This document shows positions 1 through 5,184 of a stretch of DNA of 5,340 nucleotides, one piece after another. Numbering within the stretch: the stretch's first letter is position 1; the number at the start of each line of letters is the position of its first letter. The stretch lies in the NCBI GenBank assembly GCA_003585735.1, contig NQOH01000007.1:78446-83785 (forward strand), in the 5' to 3' direction. A program made the translations under genes and the position numbers. The notes under the pieces are model-generated. The model did no database searches, had not been told where the DNA came from, and saw only the letters and a program-made list of their open reading frames with translations. This DNA is from Gardnerella kenyensis (GTDB lineage: Bacteria > Actinomycetota > Actinomycetes > Actinomycetales > Bifidobacteriaceae).

Positions 1-273
1 TTTATAGCTCCTAACGTTCCTGCCTCTGCAGACGAAATTGTTTTAAAAGATGACGATTTGGCTGAGCGCAATACGCCTGTATTTTTCGGCTACGGTTTAG
101 AAGATGCCGTGATTCCGCCTTACGAATTTTCTGCAGCTGCCGCTTGGCTTGAGGAGCACACGTGGTTGGAAGAAAAGCGCTACAAAGGCCTTGATCACGC
201 TGTGCATATGGAAGAACTTGGGGATATTCGAAAGTGGTTCATGTTGCACGATATTACGTCGGGACTTTTGTAG
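1..273 (+). CDS. Alpha/beta hydrolase (carboxylesterase/phospholipase-like), C-terminal fragment
   Basis: The reading frame is open from base 1, so the gene starts upstream of the window; 90 codons and a TAG stop (271-273) are visible. The fragment has the usual end of a small alpha/beta hydrolase. A beta-strand (TPVFFGYG) leads into GLEDAVIP, whose Asp (visible residue 35) is the expected acid of the Ser-Asp-His triad. About 30 residues later GLDHAVHMEEL supplies the expected catalytic His (residue 66), followed by a last helix ending near the stop. The nucleophile Ser and oxyanion loop would lie upstream and cannot be checked. Esterase or lysophospholipase activity on small esters is the family expectation; the substrate cannot be read from this piece. 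No signal peptide can be judged. The TTG at 58 is an internal codon, not a likely start. The downstream gap to tadA is 63 nt with no terminator, so co-transcription is plausible. Confidence 0.8.
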   Translation, partial: FIAPNVPASADEIVLKDDDLAERNTPVFFGYGLEDAVIPPYEFSAAAAWLEEHTWLEEKRYKGLDHAVHMEELGDIRKWFMLHDITSGLL

Positions 274-287
274 TAGTTGCGATTTGT

Positions 288-325
288 GAGTTGATTGTGT
301 GAGTTGATTGTGCAGTTGATTGTGT
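288..325. repeat. Short tandem repeat, 12-13 bp unit, three copies, before tadA
   Basis: Three near-identical direct units lie head to tail: GAGTTGATTGTGT (288-300), GAGTTGATTGTG (301-312) and CAGTTGATTGTGT (313-325). A decayed fourth unit, GAGCCGATTTT (326-336), runs up to the tadA start codon. The array occupies the place where a ribosome binding site would be expected, and no purine-rich Shine-Dalgarno is visible. It probably arose by replication slippage; any effect on tadA translation is inference. Confidence 0.85.
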
Positions 326-336
326 GAGCCGATTTT

Positions 337-801
337 ATGAATAAAAATGATGATTCCGTTACTTACGCAATGAATGAAGCGTTGCGATTGGCTGTAGATG
401 CGGCTGAGTCTGGAGAAGTTCCAGTTGGGGCAGTTGTGCTTGACGGCGACGGAAATATTATTGGCAGCGGTGCAAATTTGCGCGAGGAAATGCACGATCC
501 TTTAGCGCATGCGGAAGTTCTTGCTATGAAATCTGCTGCTTCTTCGCGAAAATCTTGGAATTTATCTGACTGCACTTTGGTAGTAACTCTTGAGCCTTGC
601 CCAATGTGTGCTGGAGCGATTTTGCAAACTCGTCTTAAGCGCGTAATTTTTGGCGCGTGGGATGCAAAATTAGGTGCTTGCGGGTCGGTATGGGATATTT
701 TACGAGACCCGCACGTAGGCGCCTACCCGGAAGTTATTGGCTCGGTGCGCGAATCTGAATGTGCGCAAGTTTTACGAAACTTTTTTGAAAATCATAGATA
801 A
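337..801 (+). CDS. tadA: tRNA-specific adenosine-34 deaminase TadA
   Basis: This cytoplasmic zinc enzyme deaminates A34 to inosine in the anticodon of tRNA-Arg(ACG), which lets one tRNA read CGU, CGC and CGA. The protein has 154 residues, normal for the family. The cytidine/deoxycytidylate deaminase fold is complete. VPVGAVVLD (28-36) forms the first strands. HAE at 58-60 gives the zinc ligand His58 and the proton-shuttling Glu60. PCPMC at 87-91 gives zinc ligands Cys88 and Cys91. The TadA-type segment FGAWDAKLGACGS follows, with a helical C-terminus. The ATG at 337 is the earliest possible start because an in-frame TGA lies at 325-327. It leaves 11 residues before the MNEALRLA helix, as is common in TadA; the ATG at 370 is an alternative. 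Neither start has a clear Shine-Dalgarno, and the 13-bp tandem array sits directly upstream. It may be translated from a transcript shared with the upstream hydrolase. TadA is normally essential in bacteria. Confidence 0.96.
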   Translation: MNKNDDSVTYAMNEALRLAVDAAESGEVPVGAVVLDGDGNIIGSGANLREEMHDPLAHAEVLAMKSAASSRKSWNLSDCTLVVTLEPCPMCAGAILQTRLKRVIFGAWDAKLGACGSVWDILRDPHVGAYPEVIGSVRESECAQVLRNFFENHR

Positions 802-816
802 AACTGAATAATTTTT

Positions 817-852
817 AGTAAGAAACGCAATAAGAAACGTAATCAGAAAAAT
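817..852. repeat. Short tandem repeat, 12 bp unit, three copies, after tadA
   Basis: Three direct 12-bp units follow each other: AGTAAGAAACGC (817-828), AATAAGAAACGT (829-840) and the more decayed AATCAGAAAAAT (841-852). The array starts 15 nt after the tadA stop and ends next to the putative -35 box of the panE promoter. The unit is unrelated in sequence to the array before tadA but has nearly the same period. Confidence 0.7.
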
Positions 853-853
853 T

Positions 854-881
854 TTGACAATCTCCACGAATTGAGTAATAT
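854..881 (+). promoter_or_regulatory. Putative sigma-70-type promoter for panE
   Basis: A perfect TTGACA (854-859) is followed after 16 nt by TAATAT (876-881), which matches the -10 consensus at 4 of 6 positions; TATGCT at 879-884 is an alternative with a 19-nt spacer. Initiation would fall near 888-890 and give a leader of about 120 nt before panE. The predicted transcript would begin with the hairpin at 893-922, so promoter and hairpin must be interpreted together. Start-site mapping would decide. Confidence 0.5.
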
Positions 882-892
882 GCTATAAAAAC

Positions 893-923
893 AAAAAGCA
901 ATCGTTCTTACTTTTGCTTTTTT
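893..923 (+). terminator. AT-rich hairpin with T tract, possible tadA terminator or panE leader attenuator
   Basis: AAAAAGCAA (893-901) pairs perfectly with TTGCTTTTT (914-922) around a 12-nt loop, giving a 9-bp stem that ends in a run of T. The stem has only two G-C pairs and is therefore weak. As an intrinsic terminator it could close the hydrolase-tadA unit. Because the stem is A-rich on one side and T-rich on the other, it could also act on transcripts from the opposite strand. If the promoter at 854-881 is used, the hairpin lies at the very start of the panE leader. Confidence 0.45.
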
Positions 924-994
924 ATTATATCTATAGTCGCTTCGACGTAATTCCTGTAAAACGCATGAATCTCGCCTAAGCACACTTTTACCTA

Positions 995-1003
995 AAAGGA
1001 GGT
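995..1003 (+). promoter_or_regulatory. Strong Shine-Dalgarno for panE
   Basis: AAAGGAGGT is a near-complete match to the anti-Shine-Dalgarno complement. The AGGAGG core (997-1002) ends 7 nt before the ATG at 1010. This fixes the start at 1010 rather than at the in-frame ATG at 1019, and contrasts with the poor sites before tadA and the glucosidase gene. Confidence 0.9.
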
Positions 1004-1009
1004 GTCACT

Positions 1010-1978
1010 ATGAGTGGCATGAAATATGCAATGATCGGTTCGGGAGCTATGGGATATCGCTATGGCGTTTTGTTGCAGGAAACGGCTGGCATTCATGTTG
1101 ACTTTATTGACGCCTGGGATAAGAACGTAAATAAAGTGCGCGAGCAGGGCGGAGTAATGGTGAGTCGAGACCACGAAAACCGCCATTTAGTGCCGATTAA
1201 TATGTATACGCCGGAAGATTACGATGGCGATCCAGATGTGTGGATTGTGTTTATGAAGCAGATGCAGCTTGCAGAAATGTTGGAGCGTTGCAAGCATCTG
1301 TTTAAGGATCATCAAGTTGTGTTTGCTGCAATGAACGGTTGGGGACACTTTGAAAAGTTGCAGCAGTACTTCCCGGATGATCGTATTTACGGCGGAACTG
1401 CCATGATTGCAACCGTTTTGAACGGCCCGGGAGACGTTGATTTTATTGGTAAAGTTGGCGTTGGTAGCATGAATATGTGCGCGCTTAATGAGCAGGTGAG
1501 TGACGTTGAGCTTGCTATGCGAGACGATTTTAAAGCTGCAGGATTAAACCCTACTATTACGGAAGATTTCAAGGGTACTTGCATGGCGAAGGTGATTTTT
1601 AATTCCGTAATTAATACTTTGTGCACTATGTATCAGATTCAAATGGGTCAGTTTATTTCTTACCCAGGCGCTATGGATATGGCTCGCCAGCTTATTAACG
1701 AAGCGTACGATGTGTGCGATCGCGCCGGAATTCGAATGGTTAATACGCGTCAGCAGGAGATGGAAGCTATCGATTACGTAAGTCGCGTGGCAAATCCTTT
1801 GCACTATCCTTCTATGTACCAAGATATGAGCCGCGGCCGCGAAACGGAAGTCGACTATATCAACGGTTATATTGCGAAACTTGGTCGCGAAAACGACTAT
1901 GTTTGCCGCACTCACGAATTCCTAACTCACGGCGTGCATTTAGCGGAACTTGCTTTTAAATTGCACCATCAGCAATGA
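1010..1978 (+). CDS. panE: 2-dehydropantoate 2-reductase (PanE/ApbA family)
   Basis: Family members reduce ketopantoate to pantoate with NADPH, a step toward pantothenate and CoA, in the cytoplasm. The 322-residue length fits the family. The N-terminus has the Rossmann nucleotide loop GSGAMG (10-15). MNGWG (108-112) sits where most members carry a QNG-type loop. The C-terminal helical domain has Lys194 in CMAKVIFNSVINTL with Asn198 and Asn202, matching the catalytic Lys region. SMYQDMSRGRETEVDYING (268-286) includes Glu280, the expected second catalytic acid, and the substrate-binding Ser268. The start is fixed by an excellent Shine-Dalgarno. The gene appears to be transcribed alone: a putative promoter lies upstream and a GC-rich terminator follows the TGA stop. 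No other pan gene is in the window. Many homologues annotated as PanE act on other 2-keto acids, so the family call is firm but the physiological substrate is inferred. Confidence 0.88.
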   Translation: MSGMKYAMIGSGAMGYRYGVLLQETAGIHVDFIDAWDKNVNKVREQGGVMVSRDHENRHLVPINMYTPEDYDGDPDVWIVFMKQMQLAEMLERCKHLFKDHQVVFAAMNGWGHFEKLQQYFPDDRIYGGTAMIATVLNGPGDVDFIGKVGVGSMNMCALNEQVSDVELAMRDDFKAAGLNPTITEDFKGTCMAKVIFNSVINTLCTMYQIQMGQFISYPGAMDMARQLINEAYDVCDRAGIRMVNTRQQEMEAIDYVSRVANPLHYPSMYQDMSRGRETEVDYINGYIAKLGRENDYVCRTHEFLTHGVHLAELAFKLHHQQ

Positions 1979-2023
1979 TTTGGAGAGCATTCTACAATTC
2001 GTACCATGAATGAGAAGGAGGCA

Positions 2024-2056
2024 CGGCTCGCGGTTTTTACTGCGGGCCGCTTTTTT
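2024..2056 (+). terminator. Intrinsic terminator after panE
   Basis: CGGCTCGCGG (2024-2033) pairs with CTGCGGGCCG (2040-2049) as a 10-bp GC-rich stem containing two G-T wobbles, around a 6-nt loop. A single C and a run of six T (2051-2056) follow. It starts about 45 nt after the panE stop and is the clearest terminator in the window. It isolates panE from the glucosidase gene. Confidence 0.88.
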
Positions 2057-2067
2057 ATTAGCTGTGC

Positions 2068-2102
2068 AATATCTGATATTCTGCTAAAATTTAGAGTCTA
2101 AA
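2068..2102. promoter_or_regulatory. Pair of 13-bp perfect palindromes, putative operators
   Basis: AATATC-T-GATATT (2068-2080) and TTTAGA-G-TCTAAA (2090-2102) are both perfect 6-1-6 inverted repeats. Their centres (2074 and 2096) are 22 bp apart, about two helical turns. They bracket the extended -10 at 2082-2090: one lies in the -35/-10 spacer and the other over the expected start site, the usual places for repressor binding. The two half-sites differ, so one protein binding both is not certain. Neither looks like the CG-centred LacI-type sites common before sugar genes. The regulator is not in the window. Confidence 0.45.
2082..2090 (+). promoter_or_regulatory. Putative extended -10 promoter for the alpha-glucosidase gene
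   Basis: TGCTAAAAT matches the extended -10 form TGnTATAAT with one mismatch. No good -35 box lies 16-18 nt upstream, which extended -10 promoters tolerate. Transcription would start near 2097 and give a leader of about 85 nt. The region 2103-2170 is so A+T-rich that other TAAAAT-like boxes, such as 2123-2128, cannot be excluded. Confidence 0.4.
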
Positions 2103-2182
2103 ATCACAAATACTATTAAATATAAAATTATTCGTAATAGAAAATACGCAATAAAACTTACTTACGTAAAAATGGGGAATGT

Positions 2183-4078
2183 ATGACGACTTTTGACCGA
2201 GCAAACTTGCCGCAATCCGTGCGCACAAACGGCGCTACGCCAAACCCATGGTGGGCGAATGCTGTTGTGTACCAGATTTATCCGCGAAGCTTCCAGGATA
2301 CTAACGGCGACGGCATTGGCGATTTGAAGGGAATCACTTCGCGCCTAGACTATTTGGCTGATTTAGGTGTTGACGTGATTTGGCTCAGCCCTGTTTACAA
2401 GTCTCCGCAAGACGACAACGGTTACGATATTTCCGATTATCAAGATATCGATCCGCTTTTTGGAACCTTGGAAGATATGGACGAACTTTTGGCTGGAGCG
2501 CACGAGCGTGGGCTTAAAGTCGTGATGGATTTGGTAGTAAATCACACTTCCGACGAGCACGCTTGGTTCCAGGCTTCTAGGGATGCTTCTAGCGAATATG
2601 CGGATTGGTATTGGTGGAGGCCTGCGCGTGAAGGCCATGTTCCTGGCGAGCCGGGCGCGGAGCCGAATAAGTGGGGTTCGTATTTTGGCGGTTCCGCGTG
2701 GACTTACGATCCGAAGCGCGGCGAATACTATCTTCACCAGTATTCGCCAAAGCAGCCAGATTTGAATTGGGAAAATCCTGCGGTTCGTTCTGCTGTGTAC
2801 AAGATGATGAATTGGTGGATGGATCGCGGAATTGACGGCTTCCGTATGGACGTGATTACGCAAATTTCTAAGCATGTTGATTCTGAAGGGCGATTGCCGG
2901 GCGAAAATGTGTGCACGATTGAAGATTTGCCAGCCGGAGCCGACGGATATTCTTCTCCATTCCCGTTCTGCTCGGATGGCCCTCGCTTAGACGAATTCTT
3001 GCGTGAGATGCGTGAAGAAGTTTTCGAAGGGCGCGAAGGTTTCTTAACTGTTGGTGAAGCTCCGGGAATTTCAGCGCATCGCAACACTTATATTACGGAT
3101 CCTGCACATAGCGAACTCGACATGCTATTTCTGTTTAATCACGTAGATATCGATTGCGAAAACGGTACGAAGTGGAATCCTGTGCCGCTTAAGCTTACTT
3201 CGTTAAAGCGCGTAATGGCTGAGCAGCAGCAAGCTGTAGCGGATGCTGGTTGGGCGAGCCTGTTCTTTAATAATCACGATCAGCCGCGTGCGCTTTCGCG
3301 TTGGGGAAGTGAGTCTAGCGACGAGATGCGCGTGCGCTCTGCGAAAGCGATTGCAATGCTTCTTCACATGCATCGCGGCACTCCTTACGTGTACCAAGGC
3401 GAGGAAATTGGTATGACTAACGCGCACTTTACGCGTCTTGAGCAGTATCGCGATTTGGAAGCGTTGAACATGTTTAAGCAGCGTGTAGAAGAAGCGCATA
3501 TTCAGTCGGCTGAGTCGATGATGGATGCGCTCGCAAAGCGCGGCCGTGACAATTCTCGAACTCCAATGCAATGGAATGCGTCTAAATACGCGGGATTTAT
3601 GCCTTTTAACGTTCAGTCGCAAAATAATGCGGAGCCGTGGATTAGCGTGAATCCTAACTACGTGGATATTAATGCGGCTGAGCAGATGGAAGATTCAGAT
3701 TCCGTTTACGCTTTTTACAAGTATTTGATTGCGTTGCGCCATTCGGAGCCGATTGTTTCTGCTGGTTCTTGGAATTTGGTTGATGCGGATGACGAGTGCG
3801 TGTATGCTTTCGTGCGCGAGCTTAAAGCTGATTGCGTAAAGCAGGAGAATTCTGCGGAAGCTGCAGAATCTACAGAACGCATGCTAGTAATGGTTAATAT
3901 GACCGACTCAACCGTGCCTATTCCTGCGCAAAGTGCGAAAATGCTGCAAAATCGCGCTTCTAGCAGCTTTGCAGAGCATGACGTAATGGTTACAACCTAC
4001 GACGTAAACCACGCGCTTACATCGCTTAAAAACGGCACGCTTGCACCTTGGGAAGGTATCGCCGTTACTTTGCAATAG
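2183..4078 (+). CDS. GH13 alpha-glucosidase, oligo-1,6-glucosidase type
   Basis: This retaining glycosidase is expected to release glucose from the non-reducing ends of isomalto-oligosaccharides and related short alpha-glucosides in the cytoplasm; no signal peptide or membrane segment is present. All GH13 regions are visible in order: the DTNGDGIGD loop (39-47, probable Ca site), DLVVNH (116-121), QPDLN (191-195), GFRMDV (219-224) with nucleophile Asp223, VGEAPG (290-295) with acid/base Glu292, and FNNHDQPR (362-369) with Asp366. GRDNSRTPMQW (454-464) is typical of the oligo-1,6-glucosidase/sucrose-hydrolase group. Val224 directly after the nucleophile is associated with alpha-1,6 preference. 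At 631 residues it is longer than the usual 550-610; residues 551-565 look like an added acidic loop in the C-terminal beta domain. The Shine-Dalgarno is weak (GGGGA, 2174-2178). The gene stands alone between the panE terminator and a convergent neighbour. Homologues are often named malL or agl; trehalose-phosphate hydrolase or dextran glucosidase are less likely alternatives. Confidence 0.93.
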   Translation: MTTFDRANLPQSVRTNGATPNPWWANAVVYQIYPRSFQDTNGDGIGDLKGITSRLDYLADLGVDVIWLSPVYKSPQDDNGYDISDYQDIDPLFGTLEDMDELLAGAHERGLKVVMDLVVNHTSDEHAWFQASRDASSEYADWYWWRPAREGHVPGEPGAEPNKWGSYFGGSAWTYDPKRGEYYLHQYSPKQPDLNWENPAVRSAVYKMMNWWMDRGIDGFRMDVITQISKHVDSEGRLPGENVCTIEDLPAGADGYSSPFPFCSDGPRLDEFLREMREEVFEGREGFLTVGEAPGISAHRNTYITDPAHSELDMLFLFNHVDIDCENGTKWNPVPLKLTSLKRVMAEQQQAVADAGWASLFFNNHDQPRALSRWGSESSDEMRVRSAKAIAMLLHMHRGTPYVYQGEEIGMTNAHFTRLEQYRDLEALNMFKQRVEEAHIQSAESMMDALAKRGRDNSRTPMQWNASKYAGFMPFNVQSQNNAEPWISVNPNYVDINAAEQMEDSDSVYAFYKYLIALRHSEPIVSAGSWNLVDADDECVYAFVRELKADCVKQENSAEAAESTERMLVMVNMTDSTVPIPAQSAKMLQNRASSSFAEHDVMVTTYDVNHALTSLKNGTLAPWEGIAVTLQ

Positions 4079-4134
4079 TTTTAATAGTGGTACTTAGCAA
4101 TAATTACTTAGCAATAATTACTTTGCAATAGTTT
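4065..4134. repeat. 14-bp tandem array and 17-bp direct repeat at the convergent gene ends
   Basis: TACTTAGCAATAAT occurs at 4091-4104 and 4105-4118, and a third unit with two changes, TACTTTGCAATAGT, at 4119-4132. That variant recurs at 4066-4079, so TTACTTTGCAATAGTTT is an exact 17-bp direct repeat at 4065-4081 and 4118-4134. One copy carries the last codons and stop of the glucosidase; the other carries the last codons and stop of the minus-strand Sir2 gene. No GC-rich terminator hairpin is visible between the two genes; only weak AT pairing of TAATTA (4101-4106 and 4115-4120) could form. Confidence 0.9.
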
Positions 4135-4891
4135 CGTCTACTAATTTTGGCAGAGCTTTCGCAATATCTTCGCGAATAATACGCTCTGCCAAATAGTCGT
4201 ATTGCGTAGCACCCAAGTTCATTATCGTAATCGGCACTCCAGCGCGCGTAGCTAACGGAACGAGGCTAGCAGCTGGGAATACTTCCAGCGTGGAACCAAT
4301 AACCCACAGCTCGTCCGCATTCACAATTGCTTGCGCGCTACGTTCCATAGCGCCTTCCGGAAGTGCTTCTCCAAAATAAACAACATCTGTTTTTATAAGA
4401 CCGTTGCAAGGCATATTTCCGCGGTACGGCAGAGCGCGCCTGCAATGCGGATCCGGGTGCTCATCTAAATCTGCCATAATATCGGCGGTTTTATAGCTCG
4501 CGTGGCAGCTCATGCAGTGCGATGTTCCAATACTTCCGTGAAGATTGACTATAAAGTTTGGATCGTTTCCGGCTTTTTCGTGCAGCGCATCAAAGTTTTG
4601 AGTGGCTATAAGATCGAGCATCCCAGCTTTCTCGAGTTTTACAAGCGCTTTGTGTGCGGTTCCCGGCTGCGCATTCCACACAGGCGACTCTTTTTGCCAT
4701 CGCCAAGAATATATGCGCTCCTCTTCGCTGCTTAAAAACGCGTCTATATCGTAAACGCTCATTTGTTCTGGGTGCTTAGTCCAAACGCCGTCCGGGCCGC
4801 GAAAGTCGGGAATGCCTGCGCTTGTGGAGATTCCTGCGCCTGTGAGCACAACAATGTGGTGTGCTTTGTTACTTGATTGCTTGTTGCTCAT
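4118..4891 (-). CDS. cobB: Sir2-family NAD-dependent protein deacylase (sirtuin)
   Basis: Sirtuins remove acetyl or other acyl groups from lysines, using NAD+ and yielding nicotinamide and O-acyl-ADP-ribose; in bacteria a classic target is acetyl-CoA synthetase. The 257 residues hold one full catalytic core: GAGIS (18-22) and PDFRG (28-32) for NAD binding, TQNFD (97-101), catalytic His118 in NLHGS, a zinc ribbon with Cys126/Cys129 and Cys150/Cys162, FGE (173-175), and GSTLEVFPAASL (199-210). TQNFD replaces the common TQNID, and GST replaces the usual GTS; both look tolerable. Tyr61 and Arg64 (YSWR) sit where class III sirtuins have the Tyr-x-x-Arg pair that binds succinyl or malonyl lysine, so a wider acyl range is possible. 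The ATG at 4889-4891 has AAGGAG (4899-4904) 7 nt upstream. The gene converges on the glucosidase gene across 39 nt, and its stop codon lies in a tandem repeat. The substrate is not deducible here. Confidence 0.95.
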   Translation of the reverse strand: MSNKQSSNKAHHIVVLTGAGISTSAGIPDFRGPDGVWTKHPEQMSVYDIDAFLSSEEERIYSWRWQKESPVWNAQPGTAHKALVKLEKAGMLDLIATQNFDALHEKAGNDPNFIVNLHGSIGTSHCMSCHASYKTADIMADLDEHPDPHCRRALPYRGNMPCNGLIKTDVVYFGEALPEGAMERSAQAIVNADELWVIGSTLEVFPAASLVPLATRAGVPITIMNLGATQYDYLAERIIREDIAKALPKLVDETIAK

Positions 4892-5060
4892 TCTTCTGCT
4901 CCTTCTTTTTGTTAATATCCTATTCTTATTTTCTTCTTTAGTAATCTTTTTTATTTCTATTAATCTTCTTAAGTAATCTTCTTAAGTAATCTTCTCTAAT
5001 TTTTTATAAATGCTTATCTAATAAGTATCTATTTTATATACGTATTTCTTATTTCATAAA
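4892..5060. other. AT-rich leader region upstream of cobB, no gene seen
   Basis: This stretch is the 5' side of the minus-strand sirtuin gene. On the plus strand it is T/C-rich and on the transcribed strand A/G-rich, and it holds only the Shine-Dalgarno near 4899-4904. A promoter should lie here reading leftwards. Several TATAAA/TAAAAT-like boxes exist around 5031-5040, but none pairs with a good TTGACA at proper distance, so I do not assign one. Small inverted repeats occur at 5013-5025 (CTTAT-CTA-ATAAG) and 5038-5045 (ATACGTAT); either could be an operator or simply chance in AT-rich DNA. Confidence 0.6.
4961..4996. repeat. 13-bp tandem repeat upstream of cobB
   Basis: TAATCTTCTTAAG is repeated exactly at 4961-4973 and 4974-4986, followed by a partial third unit (4987-4996, TAATCTTCTC). 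A decayed relative, TAGTAATCTTTT, is visible at about 4939-4950. Each full unit contains the palindrome CTTAAG. On the transcript of the sirtuin gene the array would lie in the leader, roughly 70-105 nt before the start codon, if transcription begins further upstream. Confidence 0.85.
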
Positions 5061-5102
5061 TAGGGCTCATTATTTTGCGTGTACTGCTGCTGAGTTTGCG
5101 CG

Positions 5103-5178
5103 AGCGTTGTAAAGCAAGCGCTACCGCATTGGGTCGCTTTTCGCGCTACGCTTTAAGCGAAAAGCAAGTCGATGCGAC
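5103..5178. other. GC-richer block of overlapping inverted repeats, possible structured RNA or regulatory DNA
   Basis: Within 76 nt several hairpins can form. AGCGTTG (5103-5109) pairs with CAA(G)CGCT (5115-5122) with one bulge. GCTTTTCGC (5136-5144) pairs perfectly with GCGAAAAGC (5157-5165). CGCTT-T-AAGCG (5149-5159) is a perfect palindrome competing with the previous stem. GTCG-ATG-CGAC (5168-5178) is a small perfect hairpin, while GTCGC (5133-5137) can instead pair with GCGAC (5174-5178). AAAGCAAG occurs twice (5111-5118 and 5161-5168). The block is clearly richer in G+C than the DNA to its left. I recognise no RNA family, tRNA or coding sequence in it. Confidence 0.45.
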
Positions 5179-5184
5179 ACTCCC

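Noticed and set aside
965..979. Four-residue leader peptide (ATG AAT CTC GCC TAA) before panE
   Set aside because: It is too short, has no ribosome binding site and shows no run of regulatory codons.
2006..2101. A 31-codon ORF (starting MNEKEARLAVF) after panE
   Set aside because: It has no ribosome binding site and runs straight through the GC-rich terminator and the palindromes, so its frame is best explained by chance.
2363..2875. Long minus-strand ORF inside the glucosidase gene, and similar antisense ORFs inside the other genes
   Set aside because: They are mirror frames of well-supported genes with clear catalytic motifs; the antisense translations show no domains and lack ribosome binding sites.
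4091..4132. Tandem repeats as a CRISPR array
   Set aside because: Units are 12-14 bp and directly adjacent, with no spacers and no cas gene.
5103..5178. tRNA gene or tRNA fragment in the hairpin-rich block
   Set aside because: There is no T-arm GGTTCGAATCC-like motif, no anticodon arm with the right spacing and no matching acceptor stem.
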